The notes beneath the pieces were generated by a model, which worked only from the letters and a program-made list of their open reading frames with translations, had not been told where the DNA came from and made no database searches. Shown one piece after another: positions 45,678 through 57,933 of a stretch of 64,000 nt of DNA. The position numbers and the translations under genes were made by a program. Origin of the DNA: Sanguinoderma infundibulare (Eukaryota > Basidiomycota > Agaricomycetes > Polyporales > Polyporaceae); assembly GCA_032821775.1 (NCBI GenBank), contig JAVLRN010000002.1, positions 2,790,001-2,854,000 on the forward strand, in the 5' to 3' direction. Positions within the stretch are counted from its first letter, which is position 1, and each line of letters begins with the position of its first letter.

Positions 45678-48049
45678 TCACGACGCGCTCGACGACCCCG
45701 CGGCTGTCGCGCCAGCAACAGAAGACTGCTCGTCGGCCGACCCGTGTGGTGGCGGGTCCCGCGGCTTAATGTTGGTGTACGCGGGCGGGAGCTCGATGGT
45801 TTCCGGCTCCTCGGCCGCCGGGGGCTCTCCAGGACCCGCATCGTCGTGCTGGATGATGTTCACCGGCCGGAACACCGGTGGCATTGGGCTCTTGCGCGTG
45901 CTCGTCGAGGGCGTGGACGATCGACCGGGCGTGGGCATAGCGAGGAATCCGCCACCGTACCCGCTCGCGCCGACCTCAGACGTGCTCGTCGATAGTAACG
46001 ACTGCCGGTGGTCGCCGCTCGGCCGCTGGGAGCCCGCACCGGTGTCGTGGTGCGAGGACACGACGGTGGGATCGGGCAGGACAAACGGCTCGGGCTGGTA
46101 GTACGCGGGCAGGCGGCTGTCGCCGACGTGCCCGTCGTTGTCCGCCTCGCCGTCCTGGAGGAGGTCGACTGGCCGCTCCTTCGTGCCGCTGTTCTGGTTG
46201 AAGCGTCTCCGGCGGACGACGAACAGGAGGATGAGCGCGAGAGCGGCAGCACCCAGAACACCGCCAATGACACCGCCAACGATCGCGCCGACGTTTGTTC
46301 CAGAACTAGATCCGAAGACCTGAGCATATGCGCACGATTCAACAGGACATCACGACTTACCTAGAACTGCCACTGCTTGTCCCCGAGCCGTCCGTACTTG
46401 TGGGATAGCTTCCGCCCGCAGGAGACCCCGCCGTTGAGGAGGGTGAAGTGGTGTTCAAGCACGAACTGCTCCCTTGCTGAATCGTGAACACATTACTGCC
46501 TGCGACTCCCAGCCCACGGTCATCCCCGCCAACCAACAAGAATGTGGTGCCGATCCGCACATCTGGCGTCCAGCTGAAACCGACCCCGGTGCCAGTTTGA
46601 TTTGATGTCGGGCCCACCGGTATCGAAAACGACTGCCCGCCGGGGATTACACCTTGGAAGTTCGGTGCGCTGTCGACTCAATCTGTTGAGTAGGGGGACG
46701 CAGACGCGCTCATGTGAACGGCATACCCTTGTGGATCGGTGGCATTCCACCAGATGCGTGTTGCGGTGCAGCTGGTCAGGACGCCATTAGGATCCGTGTG
46801 CAGGAACCAGTCCGGAGCGACATCTTTTGTGGCGTCGAAGCAACCATCCTGGCCCGACAAGACAGTGACGGCAGCACTCGTTCCACCTGTTCCAAATCCT
46901 GTGCTGTCGCTGACCTAGACGCGATTCATACGAAGGTTAGCGCAACGTTCTCCAAGCCCAGAGCTAACACCGTGGGCAAATTGTCATCGACTCAAGAGAT
47001 AAATGGAGATGCGGTCTGGCTAGAGCAAAAGCCGAGCACGCCGCTGGTAGCCAGCGGGCTTCGCGACGCCGCCATCGTCTTCTCTCTTCCTTGGGCTATC
47101 GTCCCGGAATTGAAGCCGCAAATAGCCTCCTAGCGGAACACGGCCGGTCGCTCGCGTACGGCAGGATAAGGGATGAGTTGAGGCACTGATGTCGGGGCAC
47201 TATGTGCCGTGTCTCAAACGCGGCATACCAAGACCGCGGGGACAGGCGAACCCGTTCACGCAAAATGTCGGAAACCATCGCGAACGAAATCGGCGCGTCA
47301 ACAGCCGCTATCGCATCCGAGGAGAAGGTGCGAAAACAAGGAGGGAGGGACGACGGAGGCGTACGAGGATGCGGACAGAATTCGCCGGCGGGGCGTCCGG
47401 TTGTTCTAGCTGCTGCAAGGAGAACCACGGAGCGATAACGAATGAATTGAACTCGGTGGGCGTCCCAACAGCTGATAGAGGAGGTTGGAGGCTTGACCGG
47501 ACCCGGTGTCGGGATTGCGAAGGGCGAAACGCGCTCAACAAGTGGGAACCGAATGCGATAGCTCTGGCCCGCATGACGGACAATCGCGAAAGTATGCTCT
47601 CCCACCTGATTATGGCGCGAAAGACCCTTTAACTGCCCGGCTTAACAAAACGCCACCCGGCCGCCCAGCCATGTAACCCTCTCCTCGGACTCCAAACACG
47701 GCAGGTGCTACAAGGATGAAAGAGGACTCACCACGGCGACAAACTGGGAGTTCTCCGGGAAGTTGAGCTGGAAGTTGACGGAGGTGGATGTGTTGAAGGG
47801 GACGTTGGTTATCCGGCGGGCCTCGATCGCGTTTGGGAGGGGAGTGGCCCCGAAGGGGATGATGAGGAGGCTGTAGGGAGCCTGACCGCCTTGTCCGGTG
47901 ATTTCGACGGTGAGATTCTGGCACTGGCGCGGGGTGCTGACGATGTTGAAGGAATAGGCGGCAGCAAGGGATGCGAGCTCGGCAACCACAATCGCAGCAG
48001 GGAGCACACGTCCGAGAGGCGGCGGAACAAGACGAGAGGACGAAGACAT
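45678..48049 (-). CDS. Single-TM Ser/Thr-rich cell-surface protein
   Basis: Exons (minus): 48049-47732, 46914-46727, 46669-46361, 46305-45678, giving 480 residues. Signal peptide at residues about 15-32, an ectodomain beginning YSFNIVSTPRQCQNLTVEITGQGG, VSDSTGFGTGG, several Cys and NxS/T sites, a Ser/Thr/Gly/Pro stalk, one TM (GAIVGGVIGGVLGAAALAL, then FVVRRRR) and a long cytosolic Pro/Ser-rich tail with LPPAY and LPAYY motifs. This architecture is common in agaricomycetes; the function is unknown, with cell-wall sensing as a possibility. The first intron is 817 nt, the longest in the window. Confidence 0.8.
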
Positions 48050-51000
48050 GGCCGTGGAAGGGTGAGCCTGCGGTCGGGTGACCGATGGAGGTCGCAGTCG
48101 TGGCGGCGCAGAGCAGCGAGGACGCGGACGAGAGACGAGGTCGGGACGAGGGTCTAAAGACGAGAAGCGACAGACAAGGAAGCGAAGGGGATGGCTCCAC
48201 CGCTAGAACCGGCCGGCTGATGTGCGACTGTTCCAATCGCTGGCCCGGGTGGGGACGGGTGTCACACGGGCTCGCCTCGCCGGCGTCGAGAGACCACTGC
48301 TTGTGTGATACGCGCTCGACACTGGCCGCGTTCTGGTCGGGGTGGAGGAGACTGTAGAGTGTGGAGGGGGGACGGGGACAGCACGCGACTGCCGTCGAGC
48401 GTTATTATGAGCGCAGTCGCCCGCGTCTGGCAGCGTCTGGCGTTCAATAAACCGATCACTCCGTCCCCTTTGCGTCACTCTTCCCACACCCCGCCACAAA
48501 CCTCGTCCCCCGCCAAACATCCATCCGACCAGCTTTCTATTTCTCTGCACTCGAGAACAAGATGGACGCCATGGCAGGGGTCTTCATCGACCTTCATCGA
48601 CTGGCATGATTAACCTCTTGGGAAATCCGCAGCATGTGTGCGACGCCGACTTGCCAGGCCGCAGTAGTCCCCCATTCCTTACCTCGAGGTCATCCAGGTC
48701 ATGCGTACTCCATGCCATTTTCTCCGCCAGTTCCATCAGTATGTCCCTATCAATATTGGACACCTCCCCGGGATTTGGGGTGGCTGCCGCCTCTTTGGCA
48801 CTCCAATCCACGTGTTATTTCTAACCTTGCTACTCATAACGGGCGCAGTCCTGCTTCGTTTTCATGGTCCTCAAATAGACTTGGATATGCAGTCCAGCCA
48901 CAGGATGGTCATTTTATAATTGGACACGCTGCCCTGGCAACCGGACAGGCCGTGCGAGGCATCCAAACCTCCCCCACCCACGTCTATTCATTTTCCATTC
49001 CGGGCAACCACCGCCTACCCGCCGACAAGAAGCCGATAACGTGAGGGGCTCCAGTGCGGCGACCGACCAAAACTTGGCCAAGACCGTCAGAGCGGCCGTA
49101 ACAAGACGTCCGCCACTGCGTGGCCACTTGCGCTCCAATAAACCACCCGAACAGTCTGTGTAACATCCCCCTTTCCGAGTAGGACAGAACATTCCTGTTT
49201 CCCTCCTTGTTCCTGCCCAGTAGCCAAGGTTTTGCTCCGCGCTGGTCCGCTGGTCCTTTCTTCATACGTTTAGGTGCCTCCACAAGTTCTCCAGGGCACG
49301 CTGTTTGTCCTCCGAAGTCGGCTACCTTCTGGGCGGGCAGGCCAGGTCGTTCACTGGAAACCTCATTCGCAGGTAGCGAGAGGTAGCGTCCATGCTTGAC
49401 TTGTGTTGTCGCTGTACTGCGAAATGTTTGGTTAGCCGGCAAAGTCCGGATGACGCGGCCCGGCCCGAGGAGGGTGCACAAGGTACGGGCTCGGCAATTG
49501 CCCAATTTAGCCTTGCACTCCCTTCCCGACGGCTCGCCATTTTCCTCCCTTGGTGCCTCTTCCCGCCACCATGCGTACACCGTGTGTGCTTTCCTCCGCC
49601 ACTCTCGCCTTCGAGGGGTGCGCAGGAAAGCGTGGTCCATCCCCTTTGCCCTTCTTCCTGCCGAGCCCCTTGCATGCATTGTTTTCACCGGCTTCTTTCC
49701 TCCTCCGGCACTTTGCTCGCGCCGACCCGCCGACCATCAATGATGCGCCACGACCGACCTAGATTTTTCGCATTGATTCTGTTATTCTCCCGGGCAAAAG
49801 GACTAAAACGCACTCACCTCCACCCTTCACATATTTTCGCCCGCCGCTAGGCCATGGATCCTCTTCACGTGCCGTTGATACGCCACCAACATCGTATCAT
49901 CGTCAAGAGGGGCGCACGACGACGTTCGCAACGTCGAAGCGCGATCGAGCACGCTGGCGGGTCTCTTGGACATCCGAACCCGACAATGCGCTTGACCATG
50001 CTCGCATGCGCGACAACCATGGCTCTGTGGGCCTTTTTCTGCCGCCGATTGAACATCGATGAGTCCTCCAAGAGTCTCTATCTTTGTCGAGGATGCTGCC
50101 AAGCCCGACAATTGGTGCCATCGCCTCCGATGAGACCGATCGCACCAGCTGCCCTCCCCGGCCCCCTTCATTTGCCTTCTGCAGCAACCCGAACCTCGGA
50201 TGGGCTGATCGTGACGGGATCGGCGTGGCTGCGCTCGAGGCCACACGAACGTCAATGCGACGCTTGCGACTTGATAGGCACGAGGCTCGCCGCCGTCCAC
50301 GTTCGAGTTCGCGTTCGGGAGTTCGGATCGCGTCAGCACGGTCGTTACCGACGTGCGCGAAGGGGCACGACTGGGGATCCAGACCCCCGGCCTCGGACGA
50401 GGCAGACAGGACCCCTAGGCTAGGCGACAGGACTCGAAGAAAAGAATCGAGGTGGGTGATACTGCGCAAAGAGCCAGACAGAGGAGGAGAAGAAGGGGTT
50501 CGACGTTGGTGGTGCCAGCGGGGCAAGGGGAGAAAAGGGAGGAGGGGAACGGGGGAACATTGGGAAGCTGTGCATCATATGGGCTCGCTGAAAGCGACGG
50601 CGTAGGTTTGTGCGGAGCATGCCGTGTGGGCTGCGTCAGCCGCGCTGCTGCCTCCCCTGTTGTTGGCGGAAACAAGGAGGTGCTGGACGGCGACAATAGG
50701 CTAGCCCTGTGAATCATGGATGCAATAACTTCCGACTTCCCAGACGTGTTATATTGCCCAATGAAACCTCATGATAAGCAGGTTCCCAGCTTCGCAATTG
50801 CTGAAAGGCGGCGCTTCGCGCCTGCGCAAAACCCACGCCAGCATGACTCCCGCCAGGCTCTGCGAGCGCGTCGCGCTCATGAAGGACTGAGAAGACGGGA
50901 CTCGCCGACGACGCCGAGAACCATTGAACTTAACGTTGTTCACGAGGACTTGGTGAGTTGTTCCGGCGACTGCTTCGCGCTAACCCTCCCCACGTCCTAG

Positions 51001-52152
51001 GCCCCTACATACCCAAGCCATGAACGTTTGAAAGTCGAATTTCCAACCTTGCCTCTACGTCCGGCGCCGACAGAAGGTCACGTCGAACACGAGTTCGCGA
51101 CATTGGCACTCCGAGTGGCAGCAAATTTCAGCACGAGGCCAAACGAGAACGCGCCCGAAGACCTGGACCCGAATGCAAGCACAAAGGGGTCGCCCAACCG
51201 AGAGGCAGACGAGAGTCCCATTGGCTAGAGAAATCCCCGTCCGTCATGCATCCTTTCTCCTGCCGCACAAGCTGGCCGTGGCAACCGATACGAATGCCTT
51301 GCGTCCTGCCTTCTGCGGTGTACCGTCGCGCAGGCTTTGTGCCTGTCGCACGATTGAATTCGCCACTGTTCGGTTGGTCAGCAGGGCTTGTCCCAGCGTG
51401 CCAGAGAGGCTAAACAAGAATCCGTTCGTGCGTTGATCCCTCCTTCCTCACTGAACTTTGAACTTCCGCTGTTGCTTTTTTGCACTTCCGTATTTCTGCA
51501 GATTCTTCTGAATGTCGAATGACAAGAATCTGCGGAATATTACGGTGGATTTTCTGCCGGTAGTAGTTGCTGAAACCCGATCGCCAGAGTTTCCGCTTGG
51601 AGTCCGCTACCAGTTCGCTTAGCGAGCCGAGTCGCCATGTCTGTGTGTTGGGCACTTGTCGTCATGCGCAAGAGCCCCTTGCGAGGGGACGAACAGGGAC
51701 GAACGACACGTTGGGGGAGGAGATGGAAGTGAAAGGAAAAGGAAGTCGGGCTGGTTTTCAATGAATTCGCAGTCGGTCAAATATTCGTTATAAATTTGCA
51801 TCCTGTTTTTGACGGCTTCCGGTGTGAAAGGGGGTCATGGATGAATGCATGCTTATCAACCGCGATCATCCACGAGTAGTCTAGCTCCTTCTTTCCCACC
51901 GGACGAACCTTTCACCCGCGTAATGCCCACCCCTCTAAAATCAAATTCAGGAGGGAGGGCAGGAGGCTGAACCTGTCAAGTGGCCAGCTTTGTTGCAGTT
52001 TTATTGCATTTCTCACTTTCTGCCGAATTTTTCAGTGGAAGCAGGTATTTAACAATGCTGCCTAATAGGCGGCTTCCCCCACTCATGTCCCCTCTCCCTC
52101 TCACGAGAATCTCCCCACTAGCCCCACTACCCGCCCTGCTATCCGCCAATAC
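48050..52152. other. 4.1-kb region without a supported gene
   Basis: Promoter of the surface protein at the left. CpG-rich DNA at 49.8-50.7 kb gives overlapping frames on both strands, none recognised. A hairpin lies at 51498-51533, with a weaker related sequence near 51985-52035. The right end is the promoter of the homeodomain-like gene. Confidence 0.5.
51498..51533. repeat. Inverted repeat (hairpin)
   Basis: 10-bp perfect arms GCAGATTCTT and AAGAATCTGC around a 16-nt loop. The pairing continues imperfectly outward. Confidence 0.6.
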
Positions 52153-53632
52153 ATGAATCATTCTCCACTCTCAGGCTGGACCCCGCTCGCGTCGACCAGT
52201 GCGAGCGCGGTTGCTGGTCCGAGCCGCTCGATCGTGCCACTGCCATGGTCGAGCGCCGGCGCCAGTACTGGTGCCACCAACACCAGCGCCGTTGCCACCG
52301 CCAACAACACTCAACGACCCAAGAAACCGCAACGTCGTCTGCCGACGGAAGCCTACGCAATCCTCAGAGGTATGTGTCGGTTCCTCAGCCGTTCCGCCTC
52401 CCACACCGCCGACGCCGTCCATCACCATCACCATCACCCCACTTACCATTTTCGCCCATCTGTTTGTTCCGCGCGGTCGTATATAGACGCGCAGAAGCTG
52501 ACTGGGACTGTTTGCCCACAGGCTTCTACCATGAGAACCCCCGTCCGACACAGCAAGAGCGTGTCGCGCTCGTCGAGCGACTCAAACACATACACGGCTG
52601 CGAAGACTGCACGATCCGCGACGTGAACAAATACTTCACCGGCAAGCGAGCCCACGCCCCGGCACCAGACACGAGTCGCGCAGCCCTCCGTCATCAACCG
52701 ACCGCGAACGACGCGACGACCAGCGCCAGCATACGTGCGTTCCGTCGCCCCGTCTCAGCATGCGATGGTTATTGACATTTCTTCGTTCGTGATGTGCAGT
52801 GTATCCCAGTCTCGACTCGAAGTTGCAGAGTCTCGTCGACGTGCTTCTCAATGCGGACAAAGACCCGACAGAGGAAATCGCCGAGGTTTGGGCCGACCGG
52901 ATCGGACGTGGCGCGAAGGTGGGGGACATAATGACGTACGCAAGGCTGCGTCGAGCGCGAGAAGCGAAAGCGGCACGCCGACCTACGCATGTAAGTATAC
53001 GATCTCGTGGTATGCGACTGTGAAGCCTTATTCCGTTGTCAGAGCAAGGCATCCCTGCCGTTGCCGCCGCCGCCGCCGCCAACTATGCCCATGCTTCCCC
53101 ACCTTCCCCCTTTCTCGGCTCCGAGTCGGTGTACGCAGGCCTCGCAACTCCCGACGCCATCCATCTCACCGGAGCCGGCATCCCTCCCGACGTCGCCCAT
53201 AATCGCTAGCGCGGGAATCAGCGGTCGGATCGCCGCTCTTGCGACTGTAAAGGAAGAGGAGGACGAACTGGAGTCGGACGAGGAGATGGGTAAGTAATCC
53301 CGTCATTCTGTGTTCAAAACAAGGTCATGATGTCATTTCGATATGCAGAGGAGGATGTGGAAATGGAAGAGCAACCCATACGTACGGCAGCGGATGCCAT
53401 TGCGCTCGGTAGTCGCCTACAAAGCGATCTGGCTATGAGCCTGCACAGAGCTTTGTCACAAAGTAGACCTGCACCCGAGAATGACGTGGCGGCCCCTCGA
53501 TCGTTTGCGCAGTTCGGCCAATGGATTGCAGAACAGAACCAAGCCTCAACTTCCCTGCTGGTCGCGTTCTCAAAAGGAGCATATGCCCACCTCGGACTCA
53601 AGCCTGGTGCCTCGTCTGCACCTCTTCCATAA
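52153..53632 (+). CDS. Homeodomain-like protein
   Basis: Exons 52153-52369, 52522-52734, 52800-52990, 53043-53289, 53349-53632, giving 383 residues. After a low-complexity N-terminus (Ser/Ala/Thr), residues about 58-115 follow a homeodomain pattern: RRLPTEAYAILRGFYHENP as helix 1, ERVALVERL as helix 2, and CTIRDVNKYFTGKRAH as helix 3, where YFxxKR stands for the usual WFxNRR. A second helical block (SLVDVLLNADKDPTEEIAEVW) follows, then a Pro-rich stretch, an acidic EEEDELESDEE segment and a C-terminal helical region. Likely a nuclear DNA-binding regulator. I see no MIP-type neighbour that would mark a mating-type locus. The first intron has a CACCAT repeat. Confidence 0.65.
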
Positions 53633-54331
53633 ACCAAAAACGCCACATGTGTCAGTTTCTGCGAAGGAAAAGAGTTGAAAAGCAGGTGCGGTCATGTCGG
53701 TCCGCATCTAAGTCACGTGCGCCTACTGACGGGCGCTCGTCGCTCGCCAGCTTCCTCGGGCTGCACCTCTGACCTCGGACACACCATCTCTCCCACCTCG
53801 AGTTGCACCGGTGCATCCTCCTCCATCATGACCACCTTTCATGATAGTCACGCGCCACCCGCCCACCCCCTTATTTGTTGTATTGCTTTTCTTTCGCTGT
53901 GCGCCCACATTCAAGTCCCCATCCTCATGTAACCATGTTCATCGCTGTTCTACATCATCCCTCTCTGATGTTTACGATAATTTGCATCTCCATCTAGTCG
54001 TACCCCTATACCGGTCTAATTTATACAATATTATGATTATGCCATTTTTCCCTCTTCTCCTTTTCATCATCGCGAGCGGCGACTACCATCCAGTTCTCCG
54101 CCCTTCTCATCATCCCGCTGCTTGTTTCCGCCAACCATCGACGATCCCCGATCGTTCCTAGGCAATTGCGCAGGTGGAATCCACCGCCCTTGACACCGCG
54201 GATCACTTCTCCCGTTCGGGCATGCCGTTCTAACTTGGGCGCCGTGTCACTTTCATCTATGTACATGACAACAACGTGTACAAACACCCCTCTCGCCCCT
54301 CCCCTTCATATAACCGCATTCCATCCGTCCA
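53633..54331. other. Convergent 3' flanks
   Basis: Between the homeodomain-like gene (plus) and the flavin monooxygenase (minus). AT- and CT-rich. Nothing coding seen. Confidence 0.6.
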
Positions 54332-56054
54332 TCACAGTCGACTCCGTTCCGGGTGCCTCTCCTCTGCCCTCTTCAGCAGCCTCCGCATCAATCCCACCCA
54401 CTCCTCGGTCCCCTTCTCCCCCTCGCCCGCGCCGACGCCCCGGACCCACTCCTCCGCCTGCCCGAGCCGCTCGAGGTCGCGCCACTCCTCGCGCAGGATA
54501 CCTTTGGCGTCGTACATCTCGACCTCCCACGGCCGCACGCGGTCGGGGTAGCCGGCGAGCGCGTGCATCGCGTCGCGGTAATGGAACTGCTCGTGGCCCT
54601 CGAAGCGGTGCCACGCGCTCGCGATGGCGAGCTCGATGCGGTCGTCGTCGGGGCGTGTGGCGATGACGTCGGTGATGTCGTCTGCGGACTTCGAGGGCGA
54701 GGACGGGGACGAGAGCCGCTGCACGACGCGGGCGCGGAGCGCTTCGTACCGGGCGACGATGTCGATGGCTTCCTGCGTGGGGTCGAGGCTCTCCGGTTGC
54801 TCGAAGACGTGGAGGACCGCGCGCATTTGCGCTTCGAGGAGCGGAAGAGGGGCGACCTTGATCGGAAGGCCGAGGAAGGCCACGGTTGACGACGGGAACT
54901 CGTCGGGACTGACAAGCGGGAAGACGTGCCTCGCCAAAGGAAACGCGTGATATGTCGAATTGTACAAAGAGCCAGGAAGAGGCGGCACCGGGGGCGGAAC
55001 GGATGGGCGCATCAAGGATGCAGGGAAGAACGGGAAGTCGAACTTGTACCCCGTCGCAAGGACGGTGCAGTCGACGTCCGACTGTTCGGACCCATCGTCG
55101 AAAGTGACATGGCCCTTGCCAAGATCGCCGTATTGGGCTATTCGACCGCGCACCTTGAGACGACCGTCGTGTAGGTCCTCTCGCGCTGCGCCAGTGACGG
55201 AATGGATAACGGTCTTTTCTGCAACGAGAAGATCCGTGACGAGGTCTCGCCCACTCGGACCACCTCCGACCACCACAACGGTCTTCGCATCGCCGAAGGT
55301 GGCGGGATTTCGGTAATATACCGAATGGAACGCCTTCTTAGCCTCAATCCATTCCTCCAAGCCGGGAGTGGCTGGAAGACGGGGAATGTGGTAATGGCCG
55401 TTCGCGACGATGACGTAGTCAAACTCGTGCGTTGCCTGCGGTATTGGCTCTGGAGCTTGGACAACAACCGCCCAACTTGCCGTAGCGTTGTCGCGAGTAA
55501 CTGATAAGACGGTCGAGTTCAGCCGGATGTGCTGGTTCAGGTCAAAGCGTGCGGCGTAGTCTTCGAAGTACGTCAGGACTGTCGAGGCAGGAGGAAACAA
55601 TGGTGTACTCGCAGGGAAAGGAAGGGAGGTATATGCCATGATCGGATGAGGTATGTTTGTCGTAAGCGAGTCGTACAGGGGTGTTAACGGGGGATCGCCC
55701 GAGGGAGGCGCTGGGAGCCTGTGAGTGTACGTATGTATGTAAGTCCAGAGTATGCTAATGGCAATGAATTGCCGTCCACGATTGAATTCAACTCACCAAA
55801 CGCCTCCGATCTTGTCCCGCGCTTCAAACGCCGTGACTGTCCAGTGTCCATCCCTGAACTGTTGCGAGTCCCGGATAATCTTCAATGCTGCAAGACCCGA
55901 CGGTCCAGCACCAATAACGCAGATGTGTTTGCGCGTTCCATGTCTCCAGGAGGCTTCGAGCGCTGAATCTCATGCGTCCATGAGAAGATTACGCAAATAA
56001 GCGACAAGGATCGTCAAGTTAAAAGGACAATTGTATACTCGGCAGCAGATCCAT
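54332..56054 (-). CDS. Flavin-containing monooxygenase
   Basis: FAD- and NADPH-dependent oxygenase acting on N- or S-nucleophiles. Exons (minus): 56054-56039, 55962-55797, 55718-54332, giving 522 residues. FAD motif GAGPSG near residue 24, EARDKIGGVW, PLYDSLTTNIPHPIMAY, the FMO-type F-H-S-x-x-Y block (AFHSVYY), NADPH motif VVGGGPSGRD, and TVLATGYKFDFPF. The first coding exon is only 16 nt (MDLLP); without it no ATG is in frame with the FAD motif, because a TGA lies just upstream in exon 2's frame. Divergent from F-box gene 1 with 277 bp between starts. Confidence 0.88.
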
Positions 56055-56331
56055 AGCTTCTAGTCAAGTGAAGGGACAGGATGGAGCATAAGCAGCTAAG
56101 ATATCGTCGTGCGATGTGGTGAAAGGAGAGAGTGTGTCTGCGCCTGACGAACGATGGCGATATCCAAGACTGGCGGGCCGGACTCTGCCGAACTACCAAA
56201 TTGGAATTCGGACTTCTGCGGGGTTCAAAAGGGGTTCAAAGTTGGGCAACTTGCCAGTCCTGCCAATTAGCCACGACCACGTCGCACTCGTTCGCCACTC
56301 ACTCACCGTTTCCCTCACCTTCAGGACCTCT

Positions 56332-57657
56332 ATGTGCTACTCTACATTATGCTCCCTTCCTTTGGAATTGCTCTTTGACATCATGTCGCGTCTATGGACC
56401 CAGGATCGCTGGCGGTGCACCTATGTCTGCCGGCGCATCCGCGCGGCATCCCTCCCGTATATGTTCCGCAAAGCACGCGCCAGCTCTTTCCTAGAGTTCG
56501 CGGCCTTTCTGGATCGCTATCCTACGGTGGCTCAAGTCATTGCTGACCTCCGTCTCTTTGGTCGCGATGCCAGCGAAACTCTTGACCCCGCTTTTCTCGC
56601 CCAGATCGCAAAGCAGATGCCCAGCTTGCAAGTTCTTGAACTTAACTTTGACTCACTCGAGTTGTTCGCCGTCGGTGACACAACGACAACCATGGCCGCC
56701 AACCATCCCTCCGATGTCGGTCCCTTCCCTCTCAAAGGCTTGTCCATCAGGTCGTCCCAGACCCCTCTCCAGGCAGTCATCGACATCATCTCTGTGTTCA
56801 AAGTCAAGGAACTCGACCTGGGCTTCACGCGCTTCGACATACAGATCGTGCCTTCCTCGCCCTCTCCTCCTTCCTTTTCTCGTCTCGGACCAGCAATCCA
56901 CGCGGAATCTATCGACATGAGCTACCCTTTTGACACGGCGACGCACTCGGTCGCGATGTTCGAAGCGTTATCGGCCTCCCTTCTTCCCGATGTCCTGCAA
57001 TCCCTGAAGGTCGGCGTCCACTCGCCCAGCGCCGTCCGCGCGCTCGGCCGACTCTTCGCGGGCCCTGCACAGAACATTGTCCATCTCGAGCTGAAAAGCA
57101 GTACCTCTCTGGAGTGGAGACATACCCACAGGCTGTCTGATTGGCCCAAGGTTTGGGAGGACCCGTTAGAGGGTGCGTAGCTTCTTATCGAGCCCACACA
57201 CGATCCCCCGATGCTTATGGGTGTCTTTGGCCGCCTCACCTGCGCTCTCTTCTTTCTAGAACACTGGCGGCTGCTCAGCCTCTCGTCATGCACCCGACTA
57301 AAGACCCTTGTGTTGAGCTTGTGCATCCGGGATTCTGCACCGGCGATACCGGTGTGCGACTGGGTCGCAGGAAGTCTCGCTGAGCTCTCTGTCGCTTTGC
57401 GCCAGGTCAAGCTCTACGTGTACGGCGCGGAGTTCATACACCCACAGACTTTGCAAAGTCCGGGGATCATGAACCTGCAGGCGGTTGACGCCGTGCTTTC
57501 CGACCGTGCCAAATTCCCGCGGTTCGAGAATATCAGCTTTTTCATCTCAACAGAGCGGGGCAAGGCCAAATGGTTCTGGAGCGAGTGCGTTCAAGCGTGC
57601 AACGTTGCACTCCCCGGGTTACGGGCTGCACAAAATTTGACGGTCACGCGGGTCTGA
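56332..57657 (+). CDS. F-box protein (paralogue 1)
   Basis: Exons 56332-57172 and 57260-57657, giving 412 residues. The N-terminal F-box is CSLPLELLFDIMSRL with WRCTYVCRRIR; F-box proteins link targets to the SCF ubiquitin ligase through Skp1. The rest shows leucine-rich, LRR-like spacing (LQVLELNFDSL, VKELDLGF, LKTLVLSL) used for target recognition in this class. The C-terminal block LQAVDAVLSDRAKFP to LPGLRAAQNLTV is shared with paralogue 2. The start at 56332 puts the F-box at residue 8; an earlier in-frame Met at 56116 would add 72 unlikely residues. Confidence 0.85.
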
Positions 57658-57933
57658 TGGATCTCCAAGCCTTAGTGTCTCCTCTTGTAAGACCTTTAAC
57701 TGTCCGTTAGAATTCATCGTACGCTAACATTGATGCCCGCGATCCCGGTGCATAGAGATCCCCACAACGTCACAGGTTTCATGCTTTCGTTGCGTAACAT
57801 GTAAGCGGTCCGGCAACCGCGAAGTAGCTATTTGTCGTTTAAGTAAGAGTGATACTCACGTCCTCAGAAATCATGTGCGACGAACCCGCTGGCAGCCAAC
57901 AGACTTGTCAGGAACGGAACCTCGTACCGGTCA

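Noticed and set aside
47189..47632. Plus-strand frame inside the 817-nt intron
   Set aside because: No family resemblance, and the intron is needed to join two halves of one ectodomain.
49827..50605. Frames of 170-207 codons on both strands
   Set aside because: All frames are open together because of base composition. None has a recognisable motif.
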